From assembly GCA_023451375.1 (NCBI GenBank), contig JAEXZS010000027.1, positions 1-13,464 of the forward strand: a stretch of 13,464 bases of DNA. The letters are read 5' to 3'. The notes beneath the pieces were generated by a model, which was not told the origin of the DNA, searched no databases, and was given only the letters and a program-made list of their open reading frames with translations. A program made the translations under genes and the position numbers. Numbering within the stretch: the first letter of the stretch is position 1; every line of letters starts with the position of its first letter. The stretch is from Pseudomonadota bacterium (GTDB lineage: Bacteria; Pseudomonadota; Alphaproteobacteria; Caulobacterales; Caulobacteraceae). Positions 7,008-12,601 of the stretch are shown piece by piece.

Positions 7008-7747
7008 GACTTGACCTTCCGGCGCTTCGCCTCAGCGTGGCCGTAACGCGCCCGGAGCGAACGCTCCTGGCGGAGCGACTCGGTCATGACGCTCCTGAAC
7101 GCCACGTCCAGATCGGTGACGACGCCGCCGACGACGGTGTGGACGGCGACGCCCAGGGTCTTCAGCTCCGCCGCCAGACGAGGGACCTGCAAGGCGTCGC
7201 CGCTCAGGCGGGACACGTCCTCGACCAGCACGACGTCGAAGGTGCCACGTTCGGCCTCCGCGATCATCGCATCGAGGCTGGGGCGGGACCCCGTCATGCC
7301 GCTGACGGCGTTGTCTTTGTAGACCGTGACCGTCTCCCAGCCCCGCTCGGCCGCATAGGCCTCGCAGGCGTTCCACTGGTCGGCGAGCTGATAGGGCGTC
7401 GCCTGGGAGGCGCTGGCGCAGCGCAGATAGATCGCGCAGCGGAGAGCCGGGCTGGGGGCCGGAACGGGGGCGGCGGCGGGAACATCGTCTTGCGGCCCGT
7501 CATCTTGCGGGACGGCGGCGATGGTGACGACGCGGCCGGCGCCGGCGTCGGCGACGATGACCTCGAACTCCCCGTCGCCGAGGCGATCGACCAGGCCGTT
7601 CAATCGGGCTCCCGCCAGCCCGACACCGGGGCGATCCTCGCCGATCATGGTCACGACCCGCAAGCCGGCGCGCTCGGCGTGCCGGGCGCAGGTCGTCAGG
7701 GTCGATCCTACGGCCATGTAGAGCGCGGCCCGCGCCGGGGCCGTCAC
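7004..7747 (-). CDS. Double resolvase-fold protein with both active sites lost (247 aa)
   Basis: GTG (7745-7747) overlaps the upstream stop as GTGA. Residues about 104-222 are a clear resolvase N-terminal domain: IYLRCASASQ, the CEAYAAERGWETVTVYKDNAVSG strand-loop, RPSLDAMIAEAERGTFDVVLVEDVSRLSGD, and GVAVHTVVGGVVTDLDVAF. In the YxRxS motif the catalytic Ser is Ala111, and in the DRLSR motif Asp is Ser179 and the second Arg is Gly183, so strand cleavage is not expected. Residues about 6-75 form a second, more degenerate copy (LYMAVGS; ARHAERAGLRVVTMIGEDRPG; LGDGEFEVIVADAG), with Ala and Gly replacing the catalytic Arg and Ser. An Ala-Pro-rich linker (about 79-101) joins them. No DNA-binding domain follows beyond a basic tail (KRRKVK). 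It may form heterodimers with the active recombinase; that is inference. Confidence 0.8.
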   Translation of the reverse strand: MTAPARAALYMAVGSTLTTCARHAERAGLRVVTMIGEDRPGVGLAGARLNGLVDRLGDGEFEVIVADAGAGRVVTIAAVPQDDGPQDDVPAAAPVPAPSPALRCAIYLRCASASQATPYQLADQWNACEAYAAERGWETVTVYKDNAVSGMTGSRPSLDAMIAEAERGTFDVVLVEDVSRLSGDALQVPRLAAELKTLGVAVHTVVGGVVTDLDVAFRSVMTESLRQERSLRARYGHAEAKRRKVKS

Positions 7748-7983
7748 TGGACGCCTCCCAGGACCTCGGCGCGGGCCGTAATCCGCGCGAGCGACAGCAT
7801 CAGGGGCAGCAGTTCGGCCGTCTCATCATCGAGGCCGTTGCTCAGGCGGTGTTCGGCCTGGGCCTGGCGCTGATGGCTGAGCAGGCGGCCGAACGAGGCG
7901 TCGCCGTGGACCGGCCGGGGTTGAAAGGCCGATGCGCCGTCCGGTTCGAACGGCGCATCAGGGATGGGATCGGCATAGGACAT
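7744..7983 (-). CDS. Small protein of unknown function, first gene of the recombinase operon (79 aa)
   Basis: ATG at 7981-7983 has AAGGAG (7991-7996) 7 nt upstream, and its TGA overlaps the next GTG, so it is a real translated gene heading the operon. The N-terminal half is Pro/Asp-rich and probably disordered. The C-terminal half (about residues 34-77; LLSHQRQAQAEHRL, DETAELLPLMLSLARITARAEVL) should form two helices. I do not recognise it. Small operon partners of large serine recombinases are sometimes recombination directionality factors, but nothing in the sequence shows that role here. Confidence 0.7.
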   Translation of the reverse strand: MSYADPIPDAPFEPDGASAFQPRPVHGDASFGRLLSHQRQAQAEHRLSNGLDDETAELLPLMLSLARITARAEVLGGVQ

Positions 7984-7997
7984 CAGGCGGCTCCTTC

Positions 7998-8040
7998 ATT
8001 GTGAGTGGAGCGCCTATTAGGCCTACGGCCTATTGTGAGT
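7998..8040 (-). repeat. Two copies of ACTCACAAT around the promoter
   Basis: Exact 9-bp direct repeats (minus-strand ACTCACAAT) lie at 8032-8040, overlapping the -35, and at 7998-8006, just upstream of the RBS. They are 34 nt apart start to start. Between them is the imperfect palindrome AGGCCTACGGCCT (8019-8031). The arrangement suits a repressor or autoregulator binding site. A recombinase attachment or accessory site is a less supported alternative. Confidence 0.5.
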
Positions 8041-8043
8041 CAA
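8015..8043 (-). promoter_or_regulatory. Predicted sigma70-type promoter of the recombinase operon
   Basis: On the minus strand TTGACT (8038-8043) is followed after 17 nt by CTAATA (8015-8020), or TAATAG with 18 nt. The start codon at 7983 lies about 25 nt beyond the expected transcription start, and the RBS fits between. The -35 hexamer is good and the -10 moderate. The spacer contains TAGGCC twice and a third TAGGC overlaps the -10, which could be an operator. Confidence 0.5.
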
Positions 8044-8048
8044 GGTCT

Positions 8049-8798
8049 TTATGAGGTGGACTCGGGCGGCGGCAGGTCGTTGACGGCCGCGTGGAGCGCC
8101 AGAAGGGTGGGCAGGCCGACCTCGATGGTGATCAGACAGTCGGTTTGCGCGGATGCGTCACCGGCCTTGGGAGGTTCCGACCAGGCCTCGGCGGGGGCGT
8201 AATGTTCGTGGAAGGCCTCGACCTCCTCCAGCCGCTTCCAGGGGCGGCCCAGATGAATCTCCGCCGCGAGGCCGGGCACATAGCTGACGACGCGCAGGGC
8301 GCGGGCGTAACCGGGGCGGAACGAACCGCCGGCGGCGGCCGACTTGACCACCATCCACTGCATCGAGAACTCCGCCTCGGATACGCCGCTCGTCGGTTGT
8401 TCCCAGTCCGTCATATAGGCCTCGTGCCACTCGGCGATCGCCGGAGCGTTGGCGATCAGCCGTTCGACGGCGTCGGCGAACCCGACCTTTTCGCGCAAGA
8501 AATCCATCCAGGCCGGCATGTCCTCGCGCTGCATGTCCCTGTTCGGATCGTCGGGGTGCGGAACCAGGGATCGCAGGTTATGGACGGCGGCGACGGTGCC
8601 TTGGGGACTGCTGTCGCCACAGGTCGCCAGCAGCAGGGTCGCGGCGTCCTTGACGGTCATGATCGCCGCGCCGACGCCCCGCTTCGAGGACCGGATCAAT
8701 CCCTCGTCGCGCACCTGCCGGGCGATATGAGCGATGGTCGCCTGGCCCCGACGGTCATGCCGAGCGATGGCTTCGATGAGAGCGGGAAGGCGCGCCAA
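8049..8798 (-). CDS. Unknown 249-aa protein, possibly DNA-binding
   Basis: The start is TTG (8796-8798), supported by AGGAGA (8806-8811) 7 nt upstream. The first about 60 residues (ALIEAIARHDRRGQATIAHIARQVRDEGLI ... GAAIMTVKDAATLLLATCG) look like a helical, possibly winged-helix DNA-binding region. The rest has long helices, a Trp-rich stretch (about 120-145), and a region with RPWKRLEEVEAFHEHY. There is no signal peptide or membrane segment. I do not recognise a named family. It is transcribed in the same direction as the recombinase operon, 65 nt before that operon's first codon, and separated from it by the predicted promoter. A regulatory role over the recombinase operon is possible but not shown. 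Confidence 0.72.
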   Translation of the reverse strand: MARLPALIEAIARHDRRGQATIAHIARQVRDEGLIRSSKRGVGAAIMTVKDAATLLLATCGDSSPQGTVAAVHNLRSLVPHPDDPNRDMQREDMPAWMDFLREKVGFADAVERLIANAPAIAEWHEAYMTDWEQPTSGVSEAEFSMQWMVVKSAAAGGSFRPGYARALRVVSYVPGLAAEIHLGRPWKRLEEVEAFHEHYAPAEAWSEPPKAGDASAQTDCLITIEVGLPTLLALHAAVNDLPPPESTS

Positions 8799-9116
8799 AC
8801 GGGTGTCTCCTGACGTGGAACTGTCTGCTCTTACCCCATTGTGCCCTCAACACCAAAAGAGCCCTGATATGCCGGCTTTAAAACCCACGGCTTGAACTGG
8901 GGCCGCCATGCGCAGCGAGCCGACAAGGACCATGTCCTCGACATCGAGGTGGGCACGACATTCGTAGCGGGGCCTGGCGCGCTTCGTCCTAGCCGCTTCC
9001 GCCCAACGTGTCGGCACGCCGACCAGCGAGGATGGTACTTTCTGTATTACCGACGCCCATCTTGAGGTGGTTCACCTCGCAACCGGACCTGTTCGACGCC
9101 TGCAACGATCCTTCGT
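8799..9116. other. 318-nt stretch without a convincing gene
   Basis: Its left side must hold the promoter of the 8049-8798 gene, but I find no convincing -35/-10 pair. A CATTGTG (8838-8844) recalls the CACAATG repeats at the recombinase promoter; the same heptamer also occurs in coding sequence near 9334 and 9369, so it is weak. A plus-strand frame from about 8867 to 9066 is open with GC-ending codons but has no ATG start and may be a decayed gene. A 37-codon frame at 9032-9145 starts at ATG with an RBS that is too close. Nothing here is supported as a gene. Confidence 0.5.
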
Positions 9117-9504
9117 TTGGCTCCTATGACCGCTGCCGCCCTTAACGCGTCCCTGGACAACGTCAGCCACCTCTTCACGTCGCTGAACGAGAAGATGGAT
9201 CGCCTAGTCGACAAGGTCGACACGCGTTTCGATGGCTTCCGCGACGACATGAAGGACGTGCGCGATCGCCTACGGCCCCGAGCATGGCGCCCAGTCCTTG
9301 AACTTCATGGGCATGGCGTTGATCGGCTCGATGGCATTGTGGGGCCTGGTCGTGATCGCCCTGCTGGGCATTGTGAAGGGTGTCCGCGTCGCCGGCCCCG
9401 GCGGGCTGTCGGTGGCGATCGAGACCACGGCCGACGATCCCGACGTCGACCCCGGCACGACCCGCGTCGACGTGGAAGTCGACGGAGGTCGGCGCCGGCG
9501 GTGA
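9117..9504 (+). pseudogene. Frameshifted coiled-coil plus membrane-helix protein
   Basis: The first part (ATG 9126, or TTG 9117) encodes an amphipathic coiled-coil-like segment, LDNVSHLFTSLNEKMDRL ... RFDGFRDDMKDVRDR. Around 9262-9270 the sense moves to the +1 frame, which reads IAYGPEHGAQSLNF, then one hydrophobic helix MGMALIGSMALWGLVV..., then an acidic tail ending in GGRRRR at TGA 9502-9504. In the first frame the sequence after the junction turns into Arg-rich nonsense, while the second frame meets a stop at 9250. Together they look like one approximately 125-aa membrane protein with a cytoplasmic coiled coil. The cause could be mutation, sequencing error or programmed frameshifting; I see no classical slippery site. 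There is no good RBS. It ends one base before the convergent gene at 9505. Confidence 0.55.
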
Positions 9505-10242
9505 TTAGGTCGAAGAGGGCTTCGCGGCCAACGCCATAAGTCTCTTCGTGGCTTCAGAGGCCTCGCGCATGATGTTCGAGAAGTCTTCGCTCCACAAACG
9601 ATCCTGCTCTTCCTTCGGCAGCGAAATCCAACGATCGGTGACGACTTGGGCGGCAACCGCGACCTGATCTGCGCGCGAGGACCCGGAATGTTCCGCGTCA
9701 GTAACAGCCCGCATCATCGCCTCGATCGCGGCTGAATCATCCAGGAAGGCCACGAAGAACGGGGGTGCCACTTTGCGCTCTTTCAGATCGGCCTTCACCT
9801 CGTTGATGAACGCAGAGAGTTCTGACTTGTCGCGACCCCACGTCGGTAGGCCCACCTTGTGATATTCGTGGGCGACCCACTTGTCGAAGATGTAGTCGGC
9901 GGCAGCGGTTGCCTGAGCCGAAGTGCTGGCATTGCGCCGCTCAAGCAGCGCGACGAAGTGCATGATCCGGTGATATTCGATATCATCTCGGTAGATCATC
10001 TCGACGAACTGGGCAGGGACCTGCCGGCTACTAGAGATTATCTCGACCCTCGCCATGAACTCGCGGGTCCGGCCAGGTTTCATCGCCCAGGTCGGCATCA
10101 GATGGGGATCGCCGTGCGAAGCCTTCAACTCGCGTTCGGCGTCCTTCTGGTCGGCATACGCCATGCGGCGGTTTGCCCGGCTAATGGCCGAGATGAAGAA
10201 CCACGCGACCAGCCCCGCGATGATCAGAAGAAAAAAGCCCAC
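9505..10242 (-). CDS. Single-pass membrane protein of unknown function (245 aa)
   Basis: I place the start at GTG 10240-10242, because GGAGG (10250-10254) lies 7 nt upstream and translation then begins MGFFLLIIAGLVAWFFISAI, an N-terminal membrane anchor. The frame is open farther, to TTG 10300-10302, but that start lacks an RBS. After the anchor comes a basic segment (SRANRR) and a soluble helical domain of about 215 residues with no signature I recognise (VPAQFVEMIYRDDIEYHRIMHF; FDKWVAHEYHKVGLPTWGRDKSEL). By the positive-inside rule the soluble domain should be cytoplasmic. The stop TAA (9505-9507) directly abuts the convergent plus-strand gene. Transcription may start downstream of the hairpin at 10327-10355, which separates it from the upstream minus-strand genes. 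Confidence 0.72.
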   Translation of the reverse strand: MGFFLLIIAGLVAWFFISAISRANRRMAYADQKDAERELKASHGDPHLMPTWAMKPGRTREFMARVEIISSSRQVPAQFVEMIYRDDIEYHRIMHFVALLERRNASTSAQATAAADYIFDKWVAHEYHKVGLPTWGRDKSELSAFINEVKADLKERKVAPPFFVAFLDDSAAIEAMMRAVTDAEHSGSSRADQVAVAAQVVTDRWISLPKEEQDRLWSEDFSNIMREASEATKRLMALAAKPSST

Positions 10243-10326
10243 CAAACAACCTCCAGCTACCCGCTGGTCATCGCCGGTTGAGCGGCGCTGGTCAACGGCC
10301 AAGCCGACCCTCCGAACACAAACTCC

Positions 10327-10357
10327 AAAGGCCCCCGTTCACACCGGGGGCCTTTTT
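10327..10357. terminator. Strong intrinsic terminator hairpin
   Basis: A perfect 11-bp stem (10327-10337 AAAGGCCCCCG with 10345-10355 CGGGGGCCTTT) has a 7-nt loop and is followed on the plus strand by TTTTTCGTTTTT. The U-run is on the plus strand, but no plus-strand gene lies just upstream. On the minus strand an A-rich lead and the stem's own TTT follow the small ORF ending at 10380, so it may act in both directions and insulate the 245-aa gene from the operon behind it. Confidence 0.82.
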
Positions 10358-10379
10358 CGTTTTTGGGTTCAAGTCTGAA

Positions 10380-10484
10380 TCAGACCCAGAACACCGCCAA
10401 GAACTTGCCGATGAAGACGATCTTGATGTCTTCGCTCGGAATGAACTCGGCGCCATTCAGTTGAAAAATTTGCAGTTGTCTCAT
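10380..10484 (-). CDS. 34-aa small hydrophobic protein
   Basis: ATG at 10482-10484 follows AAGGAG (10493-10498) with 8 nt spacing, and TGA is at 10380-10382. The first half is polar (MRQLQIFQLNGAEFIPSED). The last 15 residues (IKIVFIGKFLAVFWV) are strongly hydrophobic with two Lys and could lie in or on the membrane. A strong hairpin follows 25 nt after the stop, as expected for a small monocistronic transcript. Upstream (minus strand) there is an AT-rich TTATATTGTAA (about 10526-10536) that could contain a -10, without a clear -35. It has no recognised homologue. It could be a small membrane protein, a type I toxin-like peptide or a leader peptide; the choice is open. Confidence 0.5.
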   Translation of the reverse strand: MRQLQIFQLNGAEFIPSEDIKIVFIGKFLAVFWV

Positions 10485-10596
10485 CAACTGTTCTCCTTGT
10501 TGCGTGATCCGTTTTACGACCACGTTACAATATAACTCGGGCGGCAGTTCAGCGGCGATATTTAACTGGCGACGCCTTCCACTTTTCTTCAGCCGC

Positions 10597-11130
10597 CTAG
10601 ACGCCGGCCTTCAGCGCGGCGCGCACCTGGTCCGCCGTCGGCGCCGACATCGCGGTCATCATCGACATCTGGTGGTGCTGGGGGAGATCGACGTCGACGC
10701 CCTGGGCCGCCATCCATTCCTTCATCAGCGCGTGGGTCAGATAGGCCGGCTTGCGCGCCACGACCTCGCTGACGAGCCCCGGCGTCTTGTCGTCGTCATC
10801 ATACAGCATGGCCCAGAGCATCTTCCGGCCGCTCTCGGTGAAGTTCGGGAAGAACCCGCACGCCTTGGTGAAGACGGCCTCCCGGAAGATCGGCATGAAC
10901 TCGTCGGGTGCCGGCTCGGTGATCCCCTCGGCCTGAATGATCTGGTCGGCCCAAAACCAAGCCATGGCGTTGTGGAAGCGATAGAACTTCGCCGCCGTGG
11001 CGCGGTTCTTCTCCAGCCACTCGCGGCCGGCGAGCGAGACCCCCTGGGTGAAGGCGTCGTCCACGGTCTTCGTCAGGGCGTGCCCGACGTGCATGGAGGG
11101 CGTCCAGTCTTCGACGGGCGTGAAAGTCAT
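10597..11130 (-). CDS. Soluble protein of unknown function, third gene of a membrane operon (177 aa)
   Basis: ATG (11128-11130) overlaps the TGA of the preceding gene as ATGA, with a GAAGG-type RBS about 10 nt upstream. The protein is predicted helical and soluble. Aromatic-rich segments stand out: FYRFHNAMAWFWADQII (about 49-65) and CGFFPNFTESGRKMLWAMLYDDDDK (about 90-114). The C-terminus is Met-rich (QHHQMSMMTAMSAP). There is no catalytic signature, signal peptide or membrane helix. It is probably co-translated with the 84-aa membrane protein and so is likely a cytoplasmic partner of the membrane pair. I do not recognise the family. Confidence 0.7.
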   Translation of the reverse strand: MTFTPVEDWTPSMHVGHALTKTVDDAFTQGVSLAGREWLEKNRATAAKFYRFHNAMAWFWADQIIQAEGITEPAPDEFMPIFREAVFTKACGFFPNFTESGRKMLWAMLYDDDDKTPGLVSEVVARKPAYLTHALMKEWMAAQGVDVDLPQHHQMSMMTAMSAPTADQVRAALKAGV

Positions 11131-11381
11131 GGTTGGTCAGCCTTCTCTTCGCAGTCGCACCACGTCCGATCCGAGCCCTCGCCGATGCACTTCAGGATGG
11201 CGACGACGCCGCCGATGATCACCAGGCCGGCGGCGACCGGGAATAGCCAGTCGTCCCGTCTGAAGTTCCACGCCACCAGCAGCGCTGGCCCGCCGACCAT
11301 GCAACAGAGGGCGGCATAACCGGTGCGCAGGACGGCGAAGCGTCGCTCGCTCTCGGCCAGGTCTTTGCCGAAGTGGATCAT
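11127..11381 (-). CDS. Two-helix small membrane protein (84 aa)
   Basis: The ATG (11379-11381) shares its A with the stop of the upstream gene (TGATG) and its TGA overlaps the next ATG, so it is tightly coupled in the operon. It begins MIHFGKDLAESERRF. Two membrane segments follow: about residues 18-40 (YAALCCMVGGPALLVAWNF) and about 45-65 (LFPVAAGLVIIGGVVAIL). The tail carries CIGEGSDRTWCDCEE, a Cys-containing acidic end. A longer frame opening at 11909 is an overlap artefact of the 306-aa gene and is not used. Function is unknown. Confidence 0.72.
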   Translation of the reverse strand: MIHFGKDLAESERRFAVLRTGYAALCCMVGGPALLVAWNFRRDDWLFPVAAGLVIIGGVVAILKCIGEGSDRTWCDCEEKADQP

Positions 11382-12301
11382 CAGAACCGCCCGCCGCGCG
11401 CCGTGATGTCCTCCAGCAGGACGTGCAGCGGACCAGGCCAGACGACGCCGGCGTCGGTCGACCGGTTCACCAACCCGGTGACGTGCTGGGCGCTGATCGG
11501 CCCGTCCGAGGCCAGCGCGGCGTAGGTGTTGCTCATGTGATGGATCAGGCCGTTGATCGTCTGCTGGGCCTTCCTGACGACCATGAACGACTTCGGCAGC
11601 ATGACGGTGTTCCAGACCGCCTCGCCCAGCCACAACAGCACCAGGATCAGAACCACCGCCCATAGCCAGTCCTCGGGGAAGAGGCCGATCTTCCAAAGGC
11701 CCCACGGGACGAGATACACGATGAAGCCGATCACGGCGGCCAGGATGCGGTTCGTGAACCAGTCCAGGAAGACGTTCCGCTTCAAGATCGACGGCGCGAT
11801 GATCGGAACGTGCGGCGCCCTGAAGATCGTTTCGGCGTATTGCGAGAACTCCATCGCGACCATCAGGTCGACCAGCAGCCGGTCGACCGTCGCCGTCTTC
11901 AGACCGCATTTGACGTAGGTCCCGGCGACACCCTCGATCTCACGACGCATGAACTCGGGCAGCCGCTTATCCTTCGTCTGCTGAAGGAGCGACGGCTGGT
12001 GACGCCATAGCGAACCGTCGTGGCGATCACCCTCGCGCTCGAACGACCAGTAAAGGTCCTGGATCGGGTCGATCGCCCGGTGGAGGTAGTCGTCGAACTT
12101 TTCGCCTCGGGGGTCCTTCCGGTCCTCAGTCGGGTAGTGCCCGGCGGCGACAGCTTGCTCGGCGGCGTCGCGGGTGGCCCCGTCGATCAGACGCCGCAGG
12201 TCGGTGTAGCGCGGGGCGCCCTCGGGCTGCGAGTTGCTGACCACCTGGTCGACCCAGTGTCGTCGGTATTCATTGACCGCGCCTGGACTTCTAATCTCCA
12301 T
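11381..12301 (-). CDS. Membrane protein of unknown function, first gene of the operon (306 aa)
   Basis: ATG (12299-12301) follows a purine-rich GGGGAGGGGG lead, close to the start. Residues 1-180 are a hydrophilic domain with many charged helices (DLYWSFEREGDRHDGSLWRH; LPEFMRREIEGVAGTY). Two membrane helices lie at about 184-203 (NRILAAVIGFIVYLVPWGL) and 212-231 (WLWAVVLILVLLWLGEAVW). A shorter C-terminal domain follows (FMVVRKAQQTINGLIHHMSNTY ... VWPGPLHVLLEDITARGG). Both large domains would face the same side, probably the cytoplasm. No enzymatic motif is seen. The overlapping 84-aa membrane protein and 177-aa soluble protein suggest a three-component complex; membrane-associated defence or stress response is a guess from context only. 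Confidence 0.72.
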   Translation of the reverse strand: MEIRSPGAVNEYRRHWVDQVVSNSQPEGAPRYTDLRRLIDGATRDAAEQAVAAGHYPTEDRKDPRGEKFDDYLHRAIDPIQDLYWSFEREGDRHDGSLWRHQPSLLQQTKDKRLPEFMRREIEGVAGTYVKCGLKTATVDRLLVDLMVAMEFSQYAETIFRAPHVPIIAPSILKRNVFLDWFTNRILAAVIGFIVYLVPWGLWKIGLFPEDWLWAVVLILVLLWLGEAVWNTVMLPKSFMVVRKAQQTINGLIHHMSNTYAALASDGPISAQHVTGLVNRSTDAGVVWPGPLHVLLEDITARGGRF

Positions 12302-12420
12302 CGCCCCCTCCCCGAGACAAGCCGGCCTTCATCCGCCGAACCGGGCTTTTTGGTCAACCAGCCCAAGCCATGTAAAACTGTCAGACCGACGCCGAAGTAG
12401 ACATGCCCCTTCGTCGCTTC

Positions 12421-12585
12421 TTAGCGTCCTAAAGCCGTCGCCGCTCCAAGTGCCAGACCGACATCCTCCTCGATCCGGTCCAGCAGCGAAGACTTCGCCG
12501 CCATCCGCACGTCTGTCGGTTCTTCACGCGCCAGATCATCAAGCGCGGCCGCGTCGACGATCAGTTCCTCGTGTTGCGTGCGCAT
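12421..12585 (-). CDS. 54-aa small protein downstream of the second recombinase
   Basis: ATG at 12583-12585 has AAGGAGG (12591-12597) just 5 nt upstream, a strong RBS, whereas the longer open frame reaching 12675 overlaps the recombinase gene and has no such site. It starts 16 nt after the recombinase stop, so the two are probably one operon. The protein is acidic and helical (LIVDAAALDDLAREEPTDV; SLLDRIEEDVGLALGAATAL), without Cys, signal peptide or membrane helix. I do not recognise it. Its position next to a large serine recombinase makes an accessory role possible. Confidence 0.6.
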   Translation of the reverse strand: MRTQHEELIVDAAALDDLAREEPTDVRMAAKSSLLDRIEEDVGLALGAATALGR

Positions 12586-12601
12586 AGGCCCCTCCTTGGG
12601 A

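Noticed and set aside
5935..7873. Plus-strand open frames of 297 and 341 codons across the recombinase operon
   Set aside because: They are antisense shadows with Gly/Ala/Asp-rich composition typical of GC-rich coding DNA read on the wrong strand.
10243..10302. Longer start (TTG 10302) for the 245-aa membrane protein
   Set aside because: No RBS precedes it, whereas GGAGG stands 7 nt before GTG 10242 and gives a clean N-terminal membrane helix.
10278..10535. 85-codon plus-strand ORF over the terminator
   Set aside because: It runs through a strong terminator hairpin and has no RBS; the minus-strand 34-aa ORF explains the region better.
11382..11909. N-terminal extension of the 84-aa membrane protein to 260 aa
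   Set aside because: This part overlaps the 306-aa gene in another frame and is Arg/Pro-rich; the ATG at 11381 fits the operon overlap.
12319..12350. Possible hairpin followed by TTTTT on the plus strand
   Set aside because: The stem (AAGCCGG with CCGGGCTT) is bulged and widely spaced, and no plus-strand gene precedes it.
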